64,000 nt of DNA, taken from NCBI RefSeq assembly GCF_011058165.1, contig NZ_JAALEG010000005.1:1-64000 (forward strand). Direction: 5' to 3'. This document shows positions 20,501-29,925 of the stretch, piece after piece. A program made the translations under genes and the position numbers. Below the pieces are notes generated by a model that was not told the origin of the DNA, did not search any database, and worked only from the letters and a program-made list of their open reading frames with translations. How positions within the stretch are numbered: the first letter of the stretch is position 1; every line of letters begins with the position of its first letter. Source of the stretch: Rhodococcus aetherivorans (GTDB lineage Bacteria; Actinomycetota; Actinomycetes; Mycobacteriales; Mycobacteriaceae).

Positions 20501-23500
20501 CGGAAGGCCCTGCCGGAGCCGGACTTCGGGGCGCTCGCCGGATCCGGTGCGCCAAGCACCGCGACGGAGTCGGCGCTGTGCTCCGCGTTCGCGGAGGTCC
20601 TCGGCCTCGACCGCGTCGGCGTCGACGACGACTTCTTCACCCTCGGCGGCGATTCCATCGTCTCGATTCAACTGGTGTCCCGCGCTCGCGCCGCCGACGT
20701 CCGGATCACCGCGCGCCAGGTGTTCGAACTGCGCACCGTCGCCGCGCTCGCCGCGGCCTGCGAGTCCGGCACCGGTGACGAGCAGCCGGCGCGGCCCGCC
20801 GTCGCGGCCACCGGCCCGGTCCCGCTCACCCCCATCGTGCGCGAAACCCTCGACCACGGAGGGGATCTGCGGCGCTTCGCGCAAGCCCGCCTGCTGATCG
20901 CTCCGCCCGGGCTCACCGAGGCGCACCTCGTCGCGGCCGTCGACGCACTGCTGCGCACCCATCCCATGCTCCGCTCGCGCCTGACCGTCGCCGGCGGCGA
21001 CGCGGACTGGGTGGTGCCCGAGGGTATTCCGGACGCGGCGACGGCGGTGCGCCGGGTCTACGCGGCAGGTCTCGACGACGCGCGGTGGCGCGCCCTGTTC
21101 GAGGCCGAACGCGACCGCGCGCTGGCGGACCTCGACCCCGCGGCCGGGCAGATGATCCGCGTGGTGCTCCTCGACGCCGGCCCCGACGCGGCGGGCCGCG
21201 TGTTCGTCGCCGTGCACCACCTCGTCGTCGACGGTGTGTCGTGGCGGATTCTCGTGCCCGACCTCGCGGCCGCCGTCGATCGGGTGCGCCGCGGCGCCGC
21301 GCCGGACCTCGAGCCGGCCGGCACCTCCTTCCGGGACTGGGCGCTCGGGCTCACCGAAGCCGCCACGTCCGATCGCATTACGCACGCTTTGCCGCGCTGG
21401 CAGGAGATCGCCGAGACCACCGAACCGCCGCTGGGCGCCCGCCCGCTGGATCCGGCGCGCGACACCGTCGCCACCGCGCGGTCGCGCGAGGTGCGGGTAC
21501 CCGTGGCGGTCACCGAGCAGATCCTCACCACCGTGCCCGCCGCGTACCAGGCGGGCGTCGCGGATGTGCTGCTCACCGCCCTCGCGCTGGCCGTGACGTC
21601 GGTGCGCGGCGGCGACGTGCTGCGCGTGCACCTCGAGGGCCACGGCCGCGCCGAGCACGCCGTGCCCGGCGCCGACCTCACCCGCACCGTCGGCTGGTTC
21701 ACCACCCTGTACCCCGCCGTGCTCGACGTGTCCGGCATCGACCCGCACGAGGCCCTCGCCGGTACCGCGGCAGCCGGAACCGCTCTGGCCCAGGTCAAGG
21801 AGTCGCTGCGGGCCCTGCCCGACGACGGCCTCGGATTCGGGCTGCTGCGCCGGCTCGCTCCCGGGGGAACGCGGCACTTCCCGGGGTACCGGGCCCCCGA
21901 CGTGATGTTCAACTACCTCGGCCGGATGACGCTCGGGGAGAACGCAGGTCAGGCGTGGTCCGCCGCGCCGGAGGCGGGTGCCCTCGGCGGCGCCGTCGAT
22001 CCCGGCACACCCCTCGACCACGTCCTCGACGTCAACGCCGTCACCGAGGACGGCCCCCGCGGCCCCGAGATCGTCTGCGAATTCACGGCGGCGGGCGTCC
22101 TCGACGAGGAGACCGTCGCCCTCGTCGCCGGCCGGTGGGTGGAGGCGCTCGCCGCGCTGGCCCGGCACGCCGGCACCCCCGGCGCCGGCGGACCCACCCC
22201 GTCGGACCTGACCTACCGGGGGCTGGCGCTGCCCGAACTCGCCTCGCTCACCACCGAACTCGGCCCGATCGACGACGTCGTGCCGCTCACGCCGCTGCAG
22301 CGCGGCATGTTCTTCCTCGCCGGTCTCGACGACGGCACCGGCACCGACGTGTACTCGATGCAGACCGTCCTCGATCTGCGCGGCGACCTCGACCGGGACA
22401 CGTTGCGGCGCAGCGTCGTCGCGCTGCTGGACCGGAACGCGACCCTGCGCACCGGATTCCGCACGACCGCAGCCGGTGACCCCGTCGGCGTCGTTCTCCG
22501 GGACCCCGGCCTGCGGTGGACGGACGTCGACCTCACACACGACCCCACCCCCGTGACCGAATGTCACACCGCTTCGGTCAGATCGACGCGATGTGACATT
22601 CGGCCCGTCGAGGAGCGCAGCGACGACCTCGTCGCCGCCGACCGCGCCACCCGGTTCGACGTCGCGGCCGCGCCGCTGGTGCGGTTCACCCTCGTGCGCG
22701 TCGCACCGGACCGGCACCGGCTGATCTTCGCCGCCCACCACCTGCTGCTCGACGGCTGGTCGTCGCCGCTGCTGATGCAGGAACTGTTCACCCTCTACGG
22801 CGCGGGCGCCGACCCGGCGTCGCTGCCCGGGGTCCGCCCGTTCACCGACTACCTTGCGTGGCTGGGCGACCGCGACACCGACGAGGGCTTGCGCCGCTGG
22901 ACCGAGGCGCTCACCGGCGTCGAGGAACCCACGCTGCTTGCCCCGGCCGGCTCGTCGCTCGACGCCACGCTGCCCGCCGAACTCTCGGTGCCGGTGCCGG
23001 CCGGCCTGGCCGCGCGGCTGCAGCGCCGCTGCCGCGACCTCGGCGTCACCGTGAACACCGCGGTGCAGACCGCGTGGGCGGTTCTCCTCGGCGCCCGGCT
23101 CGACCGCACCGACGTGACCTTCGGCGCCGTCGTGTCCGGCCGCGTCCCGGACGTTCCCGGCGTCGAGACGATGATCGGCCTGTTCATCAACACCGTGCCC
23201 GTGCGCGTCGCGCTGCGCCCCGGCGAGCCCGCCGCCGAACTGCTCCGGCGCGTCCAGGACGAGCAGAACCGGCTCCTGGATCACCAGTACGTCGGCCTCG
23301 CCGACATCCAGCGCGCCGTCGGCCTCGGCGAACTGTTCGACACCCTCATCGTGTTCGAGAGCTACCCGATCGACACCGACGCCCTCGCCCGCGCGCAGCG
23401 CTCCGGTGGTCTCGATGTCACCGACGTCCGCGGTCACGACGCCACCAACTTCCCGCTGGTGCTCGTCGCCGCACTCGACGACGAGCTCGCCCTCACCCTC

Positions 23501-26500
23501 GAGTACCAGCAGGCGTTGTTTACCGCCGCCGACGCCGGCGAGCTCGGCCGGCAGCTCGTGCGCCTCCTCGACCAGCTCGCCGGGGAACAGTCGCTGCGCG
23601 TCGCCCAGCTCGACGTCCTCGGTCCGGCCGAGCGAGGGCGGCTGCCCGAACTCTCGTCGACCGCCCCGGCACCGTCGAACGGGCACCGCACCGTGCCCGA
23701 CCTGCTCGCGGCGCAGATCGCCCGCACCCCGGACGCGGCGGCCGTCGTGTGCGGCGCCGTGCGGCTCACCTTCGCCCAGCTCGGCGCCGCGTCGGCACGT
23801 CTGGCACGACGGCTGATCGACGAGGGCGTCGGACCCGAGACGCTCGTGGGCCTGGCCCTGCCGCGCTCGGCGGACATGATGGTCGCGCTCTGCGCCGTGC
23901 ACGCCGCCGGCGGCGCCTACGTGCCGATGGACCCGGCGTACCCCGCGGAGCGCCTCGCGCACATGGTCGGCGACGCGCGGCCGCGGGTCGTGGTCACGAA
24001 CGGTGCCGTGGCGCAGACGCTGCGACCGGTGCTCGGCGGGGTGCCGGTGCTCGACCTCGACGACGAGACGGTCCGTGCCGACGTCGGGGCCCGCCCGGCC
24101 GCACCCGTCGCCGACCACGAGCGCACCGCACCGCTCCGACCGGAGCACCCCGTGTACGTCATCTACACGTCCGGCTCCACCGGGTTGCCGAAGGGCGTGG
24201 CGATCACCCACGCGAACCTGCTCAACCTGTTCGACAGCCACCGCGCCGACCTGTACGTGCCCACCGTGGCGGGGGCGGGCCGGACGAGCGTGGGCGTCGG
24301 GCACGCCTGGTCGTTCGGGTTCGACGCCTCGTGGCAGCCGATGCTGTGGCTGCTCGACGGCCACGCCGTGCACGTGTTCGACGAGGACACCCTGCGCGAT
24401 CCCGAGGCGATGGTCGCGTACGTCGCCGAACACGAACTCGACTTCCTCGAGGTCACCCCGTCGTTCCTCGACCGCATGGTCGCCGCCGGGCTGTTCGACG
24501 GCGGACACCGGCCCGCCACGGTCGGGTTCGGGGGCGAGGCCGTCAACCCGGCGCTGTGGCGGCGGTTGCGGGAGCTGACCGACGGACGTGCGTTCAATCT
24601 CTACGGGCCCACCGAGTGCACCGTCGACTCGCTCGTCGGACAGGTCACCGACGCCGACACCCCGTGCCTGGGCCGGGCCGTGCACGGCGCCGCCACCTAC
24701 GTCCTCGACCGGATGCTGCGCCCCGTGCCGGTCGGCGTCGCGGGTGAGCTGTACGTCGCCGGATCCGGCGTGGCCCGCGGCTACCTCGGCCGCCCCGACC
24801 TGACCGGCACCCGCTTCCTGCCCGACCCGTTCGGTCCGCCGGGAACCCGCATGTACCGCACCGGCGACGTCGTGCGCCGGGTCCCGGCCGGCGACGGCCG
24901 TGTCACCCTCGAATTCCTCGGCCGCGGCGACGACCAGGTCAAGATCCGCGGCTTCCGGGTCGAGCTCGGCGAGGTCGAGGCGGCCCTGACCGCGGTGCGC
25001 GGGGTGCGCGACGCCGTCGCCGTCGCCCACACCGACGAACGCGGCGTGCGCCGGCTCGTCGGCTACGTCGTGCCCGACGGCGACGTGGACCCGGCCGTCG
25101 TGCGGGCCGTGCTCGCCGAGCGGCTCCCGGACTACATGGTGCCGGCCGCGGTGCTCGTGCTGGCCGCATTCCCCGTCACCGCCAACGGCAAGGTGGATCG
25201 GAAGGCGCTGCCGGAGCCGGACTTCGGGGCACTCGTCGGCTCGGGTGCGCCGCGCACCGAGCGGGAGGCGGTGCTGGCGGAGGTGGCCGCCGAGGTGCTC
25301 GGCCTCGACCGGGTGGGCATCGACGACGACTTCTTCGCGCTCGGCGGTGACTCGATCGTCTCGATCCAGTTCGTCTCCCGCGCCCGGGCCGCCGGGCTCC
25401 GGCTCACGGCCCGGCAGGTGTTCGAGCTGCGCACCGTCGCGGCCCTGGCCGCGGTCGACGAGACGGACACGGCCCCGGCGGCGGTGCCCGCGGTCGCCGC
25501 GACGGGCGACGTGCCGATCACCCCGATCGTGTGGGAGGCCCTCGCGTGGGGTGGCGACCTCGCGCGGTTCTCGCAGGCGCGGTTGCTCGTCGCGCCCGTC
25601 GGCCTCACCGTGGACACGCTCGGGAAGGCCGTCGCGGCGCTGCTCGACACCCATCCGATGCTGCGGTCCCGGTTCGCCGTCGCCGGGGGCCGACCCCGCT
25701 GGACCGTCCCCGAGACCGCACCGGGCATCGAGACCCTGGTGCGCCGCGTCGAGGTCGGCGAGGTCGACGACGAGCAGTGGGCGGATCGGTTCGCTGCCGA
25801 ACGCGAAATCGCCTACAGGGCACTCGATCCGGAATCCGGAGTGATGGTGCAGGCGATCTTGTTCGACTTCGGGCCGCACCGCCCCGGCCGCGTGTTCATC
25901 GCCGTGCACCACCTGGTGATCGACGGTGTGTCGTGGCGCATCCTCGTGCCCGACCTCGCCGACGCCGTCGAACAGGCCGGACGCGGCGAGACCGTCGCGC
26001 TGACGTCACCCGGCACGTCCTTCCGGGCGTGGGCGACCGGCCTCGCCGAGGCCGCGCGCTCCGAGCGGATCAGGGCCTCGCTGCCCGCCTGGCAACCCGC
26101 GGTCGACGCGGTCGAACCACCCCTCGGCGTCCGGGCCCTCGACCCGGCACGCGACACGGTCTCGGCGCTGCGCTCGACGCACGTGCGGGTTCCCGTGCCG
26201 GTCACCGAGGACGTCCTCGCCTCCGGGGCCGTGAACGACGCGCTGCTCGCGGCGCTCGCCGTGGCGGTCGCCTCGGTCCGCGGCGGCGACGTCGTGCGCG
26301 TCGAACTCGAGGGTCACGGCCGCGAGGAACAGGTCGTGCCCGGAGCCGACGTCGCGCGCACCGTCGGGTGGTTCACGTCGATGTTCCCGGTCGCGCTGAA
26401 CCTGGCCGGTATCGACCCCGAGGACGCCCTGACCGGCGCGGCCGCCGCGCGCGAGGCCCGCGCGCGAGTCGCGCACGTGCTGAACGCCGTGCCCGACAAC

Positions 26501-26869
26501 GGCATCGGCTTCGGACTACTGCACCGCCTCGCGCCCGACCACGTCTTCGACCGCTATCGGCGGCCCCAGGTGGTGTTCAACTACCTCGGCCGGATGACGC
26601 TCGGCGAGGACACCGGCGCCCCGTGGTCGGGCGCACCCGAGGCCGTCGCGCTCGGCGGTTCCGTCGACCCGGCCACGCCGCTCGACCACGTCCTGCACGT
26701 CGACGCCGTCGTCGAGGACACCCCGGAGGGGCCCGTGCTCGACTGCGAATTCGCCGCGCCCGACGAGGTGCTCGACGAGCACACCGTCGCCGTCGTGGCC
26801 CGGCGCTGGGTCCAGGCCCTCACCGCGGCCGCCCGCATCCCCGAACCCGTTGCAACCGAGAAGGAGTGA
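17597..26869 (+). CDS. Siderophore NRPS 2: C-A-T-E-C-A-T-E, no thioesterase
   Basis: A 3090-residue two-module synthetase. Approximate domains: C1 5-430 (HHIVVDG at 155), A1 480-970, T1 Ser1020, E1 1065-1530 (HHLVVDG at 1207), C2 1555-2010 (HHLLLDG at 1714), A2 2035-2535, T2 Ser2586, E2 2630-3075 (HHLVIDG at 2771). Both carriers are GGDSI, as expected before E domains, and both C domains begin VPL(S/T)PLQ like those that accept D-residues. Eye-read codes are DSADVVCVD (A1) and DAQEVFLVD (A2). The protein ends shortly after E2 with no thioesterase, reductase or docking tail, so chain release is unexplained. C2 carries a 17-residue insert (about 1653-1669) encoded by a palindromic repeat. Stop is 4 bases before the aryl carrier gene. 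Confidence 0.93.
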   Translation: MTRTSALEDIVPLSPLQQGLLYLSTVAAPDDTARAAGAVEPDAYTVQSVLSLTGRVDEDTLRTSAQALLDRHPALRTCFRSRKDGRTAGLVVRGTEAPWRSVDLTGLEPDVAERHLADLLAEDLRDWFDLTRPPLIRWLFVRFGPDDVRLVLTAHHIVVDGWSTPILVRELLEIYAAGGAATGLLPVRPYRDYLAWLGRQDHDAARALWRESLDGLTEPSLVAPPGATRATTPTAAVAVEVPAGLGDRLTGLARDAGVTLNTVLQTGWALLLSGLLGRDDVVFGATVSGRPPELAGVESMVGLFINTVPVRVRLDPRATVTELLRRVQLAQSRTVDHQYLGLAEVQRDVGLGELFDTLTVFESYPVDRDALDRAQRAGGVTIAAVEGRDATNYPLVLTAGVADTLVMTLDYRPGLFTADDAAALAGRLVHILGALAAAPDRPAAALDLLTGTERDRVLGTWSVAPAAPSDGTVAALPASAGPETLAVVCGAEERTFAELGANSARLARLLIGLGVGPDVLVGLALPRSAATVEAVLAVLAAGGAYLPLDPSYPAERLAHMVADARPGVVLTTRAVADELGATLTGSGACLVVLDDPDLRARLAALPAAAVADADRLRPLRPGHAAYVVYTSGSTGLPKGVTVTHANLTDLVAAQRETIMRSASGTWRVLLTYPFAFDSAVAALTWLLSGHTLHVLPDEHRTDTAFVVDYVRTHRIDHVDCVPVLMSGLLDAGLLDGDRPRPAKVTVGGEAVGSALWRRLGAADGVEAYNCYGPTECTVDATCSRIEGDTVTIGGPTPGTRLYVLDRWLRPAPPGVAGELYVAGGGVARGYVGQPGRTGERFVADPFTGRGERMYRTGDVVRWLPDPVDTERGALEYVGRDDDQVKIRGFRVELGEIEAALGAVPGVRAAVVVAHTDARDVRRLVGYVTGTAEPVTVRTAVAAHLPEYLVPAAILRVPELPTTANGKVDRKALPEPDFGALAGSGAPSTATESALCSAFAEVLGLDRVGVDDDFFTLGGDSIVSIQLVSRARAADVRITARQVFELRTVAALAAACESGTGDEQPARPAVAATGPVPLTPIVRETLDHGGDLRRFAQARLLIAPPGLTEAHLVAAVDALLRTHPMLRSRLTVAGGDADWVVPEGIPDAATAVRRVYAAGLDDARWRALFEAERDRALADLDPAAGQMIRVVLLDAGPDAAGRVFVAVHHLVVDGVSWRILVPDLAAAVDRVRRGAAPDLEPAGTSFRDWALGLTEAATSDRITHALPRWQEIAETTEPPLGARPLDPARDTVATARSREVRVPVAVTEQILTTVPAAYQAGVADVLLTALALAVTSVRGGDVLRVHLEGHGRAEHAVPGADLTRTVGWFTTLYPAVLDVSGIDPHEALAGTAAAGTALAQVKESLRALPDDGLGFGLLRRLAPGGTRHFPGYRAPDVMFNYLGRMTLGENAGQAWSAAPEAGALGGAVDPGTPLDHVLDVNAVTEDGPRGPEIVCEFTAAGVLDEETVALVAGRWVEALAALARHAGTPGAGGPTPSDLTYRGLALPELASLTTELGPIDDVVPLTPLQRGMFFLAGLDDGTGTDVYSMQTVLDLRGDLDRDTLRRSVVALLDRNATLRTGFRTTAAGDPVGVVLRDPGLRWTDVDLTHDPTPVTECHTASVRSTRCDIRPVEERSDDLVAADRATRFDVAAAPLVRFTLVRVAPDRHRLIFAAHHLLLDGWSSPLLMQELFTLYGAGADPASLPGVRPFTDYLAWLGDRDTDEGLRRWTEALTGVEEPTLLAPAGSSLDATLPAELSVPVPAGLAARLQRRCRDLGVTVNTAVQTAWAVLLGARLDRTDVTFGAVVSGRVPDVPGVETMIGLFINTVPVRVALRPGEPAAELLRRVQDEQNRLLDHQYVGLADIQRAVGLGELFDTLIVFESYPIDTDALARAQRSGGLDVTDVRGHDATNFPLVLVAALDDELALTLEYQQALFTAADAGELGRQLVRLLDQLAGEQSLRVAQLDVLGPAERGRLPELSSTAPAPSNGHRTVPDLLAAQIARTPDAAAVVCGAVRLTFAQLGAASARLARRLIDEGVGPETLVGLALPRSADMMVALCAVHAAGGAYVPMDPAYPAERLAHMVGDARPRVVVTNGAVAQTLRPVLGGVPVLDLDDETVRADVGARPAAPVADHERTAPLRPEHPVYVIYTSGSTGLPKGVAITHANLLNLFDSHRADLYVPTVAGAGRTSVGVGHAWSFGFDASWQPMLWLLDGHAVHVFDEDTLRDPEAMVAYVAEHELDFLEVTPSFLDRMVAAGLFDGGHRPATVGFGGEAVNPALWRRLRELTDGRAFNLYGPTECTVDSLVGQVTDADTPCLGRAVHGAATYVLDRMLRPVPVGVAGELYVAGSGVARGYLGRPDLTGTRFLPDPFGPPGTRMYRTGDVVRRVPAGDGRVTLEFLGRGDDQVKIRGFRVELGEVEAALTAVRGVRDAVAVAHTDERGVRRLVGYVVPDGDVDPAVVRAVLAERLPDYMVPAAVLVLAAFPVTANGKVDRKALPEPDFGALVGSGAPRTEREAVLAEVAAEVLGLDRVGIDDDFFALGGDSIVSIQFVSRARAAGLRLTARQVFELRTVAALAAVDETDTAPAAVPAVAATGDVPITPIVWEALAWGGDLARFSQARLLVAPVGLTVDTLGKAVAALLDTHPMLRSRFAVAGGRPRWTVPETAPGIETLVRRVEVGEVDDEQWADRFAAEREIAYRALDPESGVMVQAILFDFGPHRPGRVFIAVHHLVIDGVSWRILVPDLADAVEQAGRGETVALTSPGTSFRAWATGLAEAARSERIRASLPAWQPAVDAVEPPLGVRALDPARDTVSALRSTHVRVPVPVTEDVLASGAVNDALLAALAVAVASVRGGDVVRVELEGHGREEQVVPGADVARTVGWFTSMFPVALNLAGIDPEDALTGAAAAREARARVAHVLNAVPDNGIGFGLLHRLAPDHVFDRYRRPQVVFNYLGRMTLGEDTGAPWSGAPEAVALGGSVDPATPLDHVLHVDAVVEDTPEGPVLDCEFAAPDEVLDEHTVAVVARRWVQALTAAARIPEPVATEKE
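22557..22603. repeat. 47-bp palindromic repeat, copy A, inside NRPS2
   Basis: Twelve-base perfect arms CCGAATGTCACA (22557-22568) and TGTGACATTCGG (22592-22603) flank a 23-base centre. The same 47-bp design recurs at 38866 and 42817. Here it is translated as part of condensation domain 2, giving ECHT...RCDIRP. The 5-base sequence CCCGT occurs on both sides (22550-22554 and 22604-22608), possibly a trace of insertion. Confidence 0.9.
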
Positions 26870-26873
26870 CCTC

Positions 26874-27113
26874 ATGTCAACACAGTCCGGCATCCTGGAC
26901 CGCGAGACGATCCGCACCGATATCGCACGGCTCCTCGAGATCGAGGCCGACGAACTCGACCCCGCGCTCAGCCTCGTCGACCAGGGCCTCGACTCGGTGC
27001 GTCTGATGGGGCTCGTGGAGCAGTGGCGCGGCGCCGGCGCGGATGTCGACTTCGTCTCGCTGGCCACCGAACCGCAGCTCGAGGCGTGGTACGACCTGCT
27101 CGCCCCGCGGTGA
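26874..27113 (+). CDS. Free-standing aryl carrier protein (EntB C-terminal half)
   Basis: A 79-residue carrier protein. The 4'-phosphopantetheine site is Ser41 in DQGLDSVRLMGL. The C-terminal DFVSLATEPQLEAWYDLL closely resembles the EntB aryl carrier end (DFVMLAKNPTIDAWWKLL), so it is an aryl carrier and not an ordinary PCP. It should be charged with DHB by EntE and donate it to C1 of NRPS1. GAAGGAG at 26859 provides a strong ribosome binding site inside the end of NRPS2, and the spacing implies co-transcription with NRPS2 and the exporter that follows 7 bases later. Confidence 0.92.
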   Translation: MSTQSGILDRETIRTDIARLLEIEADELDPALSLVDQGLDSVRLMGLVEQWRGAGADVDFVSLATEPQLEAWYDLLAPR

Positions 27114-27120
27114 CCCGGCC

Positions 27121-28371
27121 GTGGCCCTGATCGACAAGCTGGTCCTCGACGTCGACCCCCTGCGCACCAGCCGCGAATTCCGCTACATCTTCACCGCTCG
27201 GGTCGTGTCGCTGTTCGGCCTCGGCTTCCTCGTCGTCGCCGTGCCGCTGCAGGTGTACCGGCTCACCGGGTCCACCGCGCAGGTCGCCGCCGTGTCGGCG
27301 GTGCTCGGCGTGACCACGTTCGCCGCCACGTTCGTCGGCGGGGTGCTCGCCGACCGCTACGATCGCCGGCGCGTCATCGCCGTCGCCCGGGGCACCGCGG
27401 GCGTGGCGTTCGCGGTGCTCGCACTCAACGCGTTTCTGCCCGACCCGAAGATGTGGGTCGTCTATGTGGCGGCCGTGATCGACGGCGCGTGCGGCGGCAT
27501 TTCCGCGACCGCCCTCATGGCCGTCACCCCCAGTCTGCTGCCGCGGGAGAAGATGGCGGCGGCCGGTGCGCTCATGGCCCTCACCGGCGACCTGGGCGCG
27601 ATGGTCGGACCCGCACTCGGCGGGGTCGTCATCGCCGCCGGCGGAGTCGGGGTGGCCTATGCTCTCGCGGCATTCACCACCGCCGTGACCACGTTCTGCA
27701 TCACCCGGCTGCCGTCCCTGCCGCCGACGCACGTCGCCGACGAGTCGCCGCTGCGCTCGGTGCTCAGCGGCTTCCGCTACGCGTCGGGGAACCGTGTCAT
27801 CGGCGGCGTGCTCGTCTGCGGATTCGTGACGATGCTGCTTGCCGGCTGGTCGGTACTCGTCCCCGAGTACGCCACCGAGGTGCTCGGTGCGGGACCGTCG
27901 GTGGTGGGGCTGCTCTACACCGCCCCGGCCGTCGGCGCGGTGATCGGCTCGCTCACCAGCGGCTGGACCGGCCACCTCCGCCGATCCGGGCAGGTGGTCT
28001 TCCTGCTCATGGCCGTCTCCGCCGCCGGGCTCGTCGGGGCGGGCCTCACCGCGACCGTCGCGGTGGCGCTGCTGGGCCTGGCCGCGCACGGCTTCGGCGA
28101 CGCGCTCACCGACATCGTCCGGTACGCGACGGTCCAGAAACACACCCCCGACGAGTACCGGGGGCGCATCGCCGCGGTGTGGGCGGCGCAGGTCACCGCC
28201 GGTGCCTCCGTCGGCGCGGTGGTCGCGGGCGCAGTGGCGGCGCTGGTGCCGATCTCGGCGGCGCTGCCCGCGTACGGTGCCGTCGGGCTGGTGATCACCG
28301 CGCTGCTGTGGGCCACCTGGCGCACGCTGCGCCGGCTCGACGAGGGGACCTCACTCGAGCGCGTCGCCTGA
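27121..28371 (+). CDS. entS: EntS-like MFS siderophore exporter
   Basis: A 416-residue major facilitator protein with about 12 membrane segments. It matches EntS along its length: FRYIFTARVVSLFGLGFLVVAVPLQ, GGVLADRYDRRRVI (the loop 2-3 motif), ARGTAGVAFAVLALNAFLP, LLSGFRY-like SVLSGFRYASGN, and QKHTPDEYRGRIAAVWAAQ. EntS exports enterobactin in enteric bacteria, so this protein most likely secretes the DHB peptide. GTG start 7 bases after the aryl carrier stop; a strong hairpin follows the gene. Regulation should follow NRPS2. Confidence 0.92.
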   Translation: MALIDKLVLDVDPLRTSREFRYIFTARVVSLFGLGFLVVAVPLQVYRLTGSTAQVAAVSAVLGVTTFAATFVGGVLADRYDRRRVIAVARGTAGVAFAVLALNAFLPDPKMWVVYVAAVIDGACGGISATALMAVTPSLLPREKMAAAGALMALTGDLGAMVGPALGGVVIAAGGVGVAYALAAFTTAVTTFCITRLPSLPPTHVADESPLRSVLSGFRYASGNRVIGGVLVCGFVTMLLAGWSVLVPEYATEVLGAGPSVVGLLYTAPAVGAVIGSLTSGWTGHLRRSGQVVFLLMAVSAAGLVGAGLTATVAVALLGLAAHGFGDALTDIVRYATVQKHTPDEYRGRIAAVWAAQVTAGASVGAVVAGAVAALVPISAALPAYGAVGLVITALLWATWRTLRRLDEGTSLERVA

Positions 28372-28393
28372 GCCCGTCCTGCCGAACGCCGCT

Positions 28394-28423
28394 GCGCCGG
28401 CACCCGTGTGCGGGTGCCGGCGC
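28394..28423 (+). terminator. Strong hairpin after the siderophore exporter
   Basis: GCGCCGGCACCCG (28394-28406), loop TGTG, then CGGGTGCCGGCGC (28411-28423): 13 perfect pairs with a tetraloop, 22 bases after the exporter stop. It marks the right end of the siderophore transcription unit. Confidence 0.75.
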
Positions 28424-28440
28424 GGGCCGGTTCCGCTCGG

Positions 28441-28538
28441 TCGAACACGATCACGCCGCGGATGTTCTTGCCGGCGTGCATGTCCTCGTATGCCTCGGCG
28501 ACCTGGTCGAGGGTGTAGCGGGTGGTGATCAGCGCGCA
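28441..28538 (-). pseudogene. C-terminal remnant of a zinc alcohol dehydrogenase
   Basis: Minus-strand translation gives ALITTRYTLDQVAEAYEDMH then AGKNIRGVIVFD, the usual last 30 or so residues of NDMA-dependent or related zinc alcohol dehydrogenases. Nothing of the rest of the enzyme is present: upstream (28540-28640) there is no dehydrogenase sequence, and the normal stop after VFD is missing. It is a dead fragment left by a deletion or rearrangement at the end of the siderophore locus. Confidence 0.8.
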
Positions 28539-28642
28539 TACCCCCGAGATCGTGAGCTACGCGGTCCGAAGGCTCGCACCGGCGTGAGACCCGCCTCGTC
28601 GTACCGCTGTTTCCGGACTCCGGCGAGGGGAATCCCGACGGC

Positions 28643-29383
28643 ATGTCCACCAACGAACCGTTCGTGCCGTTCGAGCGCACGCCCGGAGAAGAGATCGATG
28701 CTGCGCACCCCTCTGCACGCTGGATGACGAGTGACGCAGCGCAGGCCCGGGACTACGACACCTGGTTCGCCAGCCCGTGGGGCGCCCACGCCTGGGCCGT
28801 GGAGCGTGGCGCGATCGATGTGGCCCTGCCGGAGGTGGCAGGCCGCACCGTGGTCGAGATCGGCTGCGGGACCGGACGGCTCGTGTGCCATCTTGTTCAC
28901 CGTGGTGCCCGTGTGCTCGGTGTGGACCTGTCGGCGGGCATGCTGGCCGTCGCGGCCGGCCGGGCACCCGGCCGGGTCGTGCGTGCCGACGCCGCCCGCC
29001 TGCCGGTGCCGGACGCTGCGGCCGACGCGGCCGTCACCGTCGCGACCCTCGAGTTCACCGACGCCGCGGCCGTGCTCACCGAGATGGCTCGCATCACTCG
29101 TCCGGGCGGGCGCATCGTCGCACTCACCCTGAACCCGACCAGCCCTTGGGGGTGGCTCGATCGGCCCACCCGCCGAGCGCCGTACTCGGACGGACGCTTT
29201 GTCACGCGGCGAGAGCTGCGCCGTCTGGGCGCTCGACACGGCCGAGCCCGGGTGCAGGGCCGGTTGTTCACCGCGGCGCATCCGCGGTTCGGGCACCGGC
29301 TCGAGCCGCCGGCGGCCCTGATCGGCCGGATCGTCCCGCAGTTCGGTGCCGTCCAGGTGCTGGTCGTCGACCGGACGCGATGA
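28643..29383 (+). CDS. Class I SAM-dependent methyltransferase
   Basis: A 246-residue protein with the AdoMet-binding motifs VVEIGCGTGRL (motif I, about residue 70), VLGVDLSAGML and RITRPGGRIVALTLNP. This is the Methyltransf_11 (UbiE-like) layout. The substrate cannot be told. It follows the dehydrogenase remnant and precedes the SRPBCC/ArsR operon, with no obvious link to either. The N-terminal SDAAQARDYDTWFASPWG resembles small-molecule methyltransferases of actinobacteria. Confidence 0.85.
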   Translation: MSTNEPFVPFERTPGEEIDAAHPSARWMTSDAAQARDYDTWFASPWGAHAWAVERGAIDVALPEVAGRTVVEIGCGTGRLVCHLVHRGARVLGVDLSAGMLAVAAGRAPGRVVRADAARLPVPDAAADAAVTVATLEFTDAAAVLTEMARITRPGGRIVALTLNPTSPWGWLDRPTRRAPYSDGRFVTRRELRRLGARHGRARVQGRLFTAAHPRFGHRLEPPAALIGRIVPQFGAVQVLVVDRTR

Positions 29384-29415
29384 GAGGTGAGTCGCCGTCG
29401 CGACGAACATATTTC

Positions 29416-29433
29416 TGCAACTGGGGGGTTGCA
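29416..29433. promoter_or_regulatory. ArsR operator, distal copy
   Basis: TGCAAC-N6-GTTGCA is a perfect palindrome at 29416-29433. An identical motif with the same 6-base spacer lies 33 bases downstream, about three helical turns, on the same DNA face. Both precede an operon that encodes an ArsR-type repressor. Confidence 0.75.
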
Positions 29434-29447
29434 GCCGAGGAAGAAAG

Positions 29448-29467
29448 GTGCAACCCTGGAGTTGCAC
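29448..29467. promoter_or_regulatory. ArsR operator, proximal copy
   Basis: GTGCAAC-N6-GTTGCAC, a 7-bp-arm palindrome containing the same TGCAAC-N6-GTTGCA core as the distal site. It ends 26 bases before the SRPBCC start codon, a position suited to block transcription. Confidence 0.75.
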
Positions 29468-29493
29468 AACCCCTACCCGAACTGGAGGCGATC

Positions 29494-29925
29494 ATGGCCC
29501 CGCTCGACATCACCCGCACCATCGACATCGCGGCACCGGCCACCAAGGTGTGGTCCGCCCTGACCGAACCCGCACTGATCGCGCAATGGTTCGGCGACAG
29601 AATCGAATTCGACGCATCGCCCGGCGGTACCGGCACGTTCGGCTGGACGGGCCACGACGCCGGACCCTTCCGGGTGCTGGTCGAACACGTGGACGAGCCG
29701 AAGACACTGATCTACCGCTGGGCACGCGACGCGAATGTGGACCCGGTACCGGGCAACTCCACGGTCGTGCGGTTCGACCTGGCCGAGATCGACGGCGGCA
29801 CCCGGTTGACGATGGTGGAGACCGGCTTCGAGGAACTCGTCGACCCGCAGTCGGCCCACGACGGCAATGTCGACGGCTGGCGTGCCGAACTCGGCGATCT
29901 GGTGGAGTTCCTGGAATCCCGGTGA
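29494..29925 (+). CDS. SRPBCC (AHSA1-like) domain protein
   Basis: A 143-residue single-domain protein of the START/SRPBCC fold, AHSA1 subgroup, seen in ITRTIDIAAPATKVWSALTE, IAQWFGDRIEFD, the P-rich GHDAGPFRVLVEHVDEPKTL and the C-terminal GWRAELGDLVEFLES. The fold holds a hydrophobic ligand pocket, but no function can be given. The stop overlaps the start of an ArsR regulator by 4 bases. This SRPBCC/ArsR couple is frequent in actinobacteria and is probably autoregulated through the two upstream palindromes. Confidence 0.88.
   Translation: MAPLDITRTIDIAAPATKVWSALTEPALIAQWFGDRIEFDASPGGTGTFGWTGHDAGPFRVLVEHVDEPKTLIYRWARDANVDPVPGNSTVVRFDLAEIDGGTRLTMVETGFEELVDPQSAHDGNVDGWRAELGDLVEFLESR

Noticed and set aside
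22557-22603. The TGTCACA/TGTGACA arms as a CRP/GlxR operator
   Set aside because: The half-sites are 23 bases apart, not 4-6, and one copy is in the middle of a coding region.
18566-25912. A very long minus-strand reading frame opposite NRPS2
   Set aside because: Same reason: codon bias of NRPS2 removes stops from the opposite strand; no motif is present.
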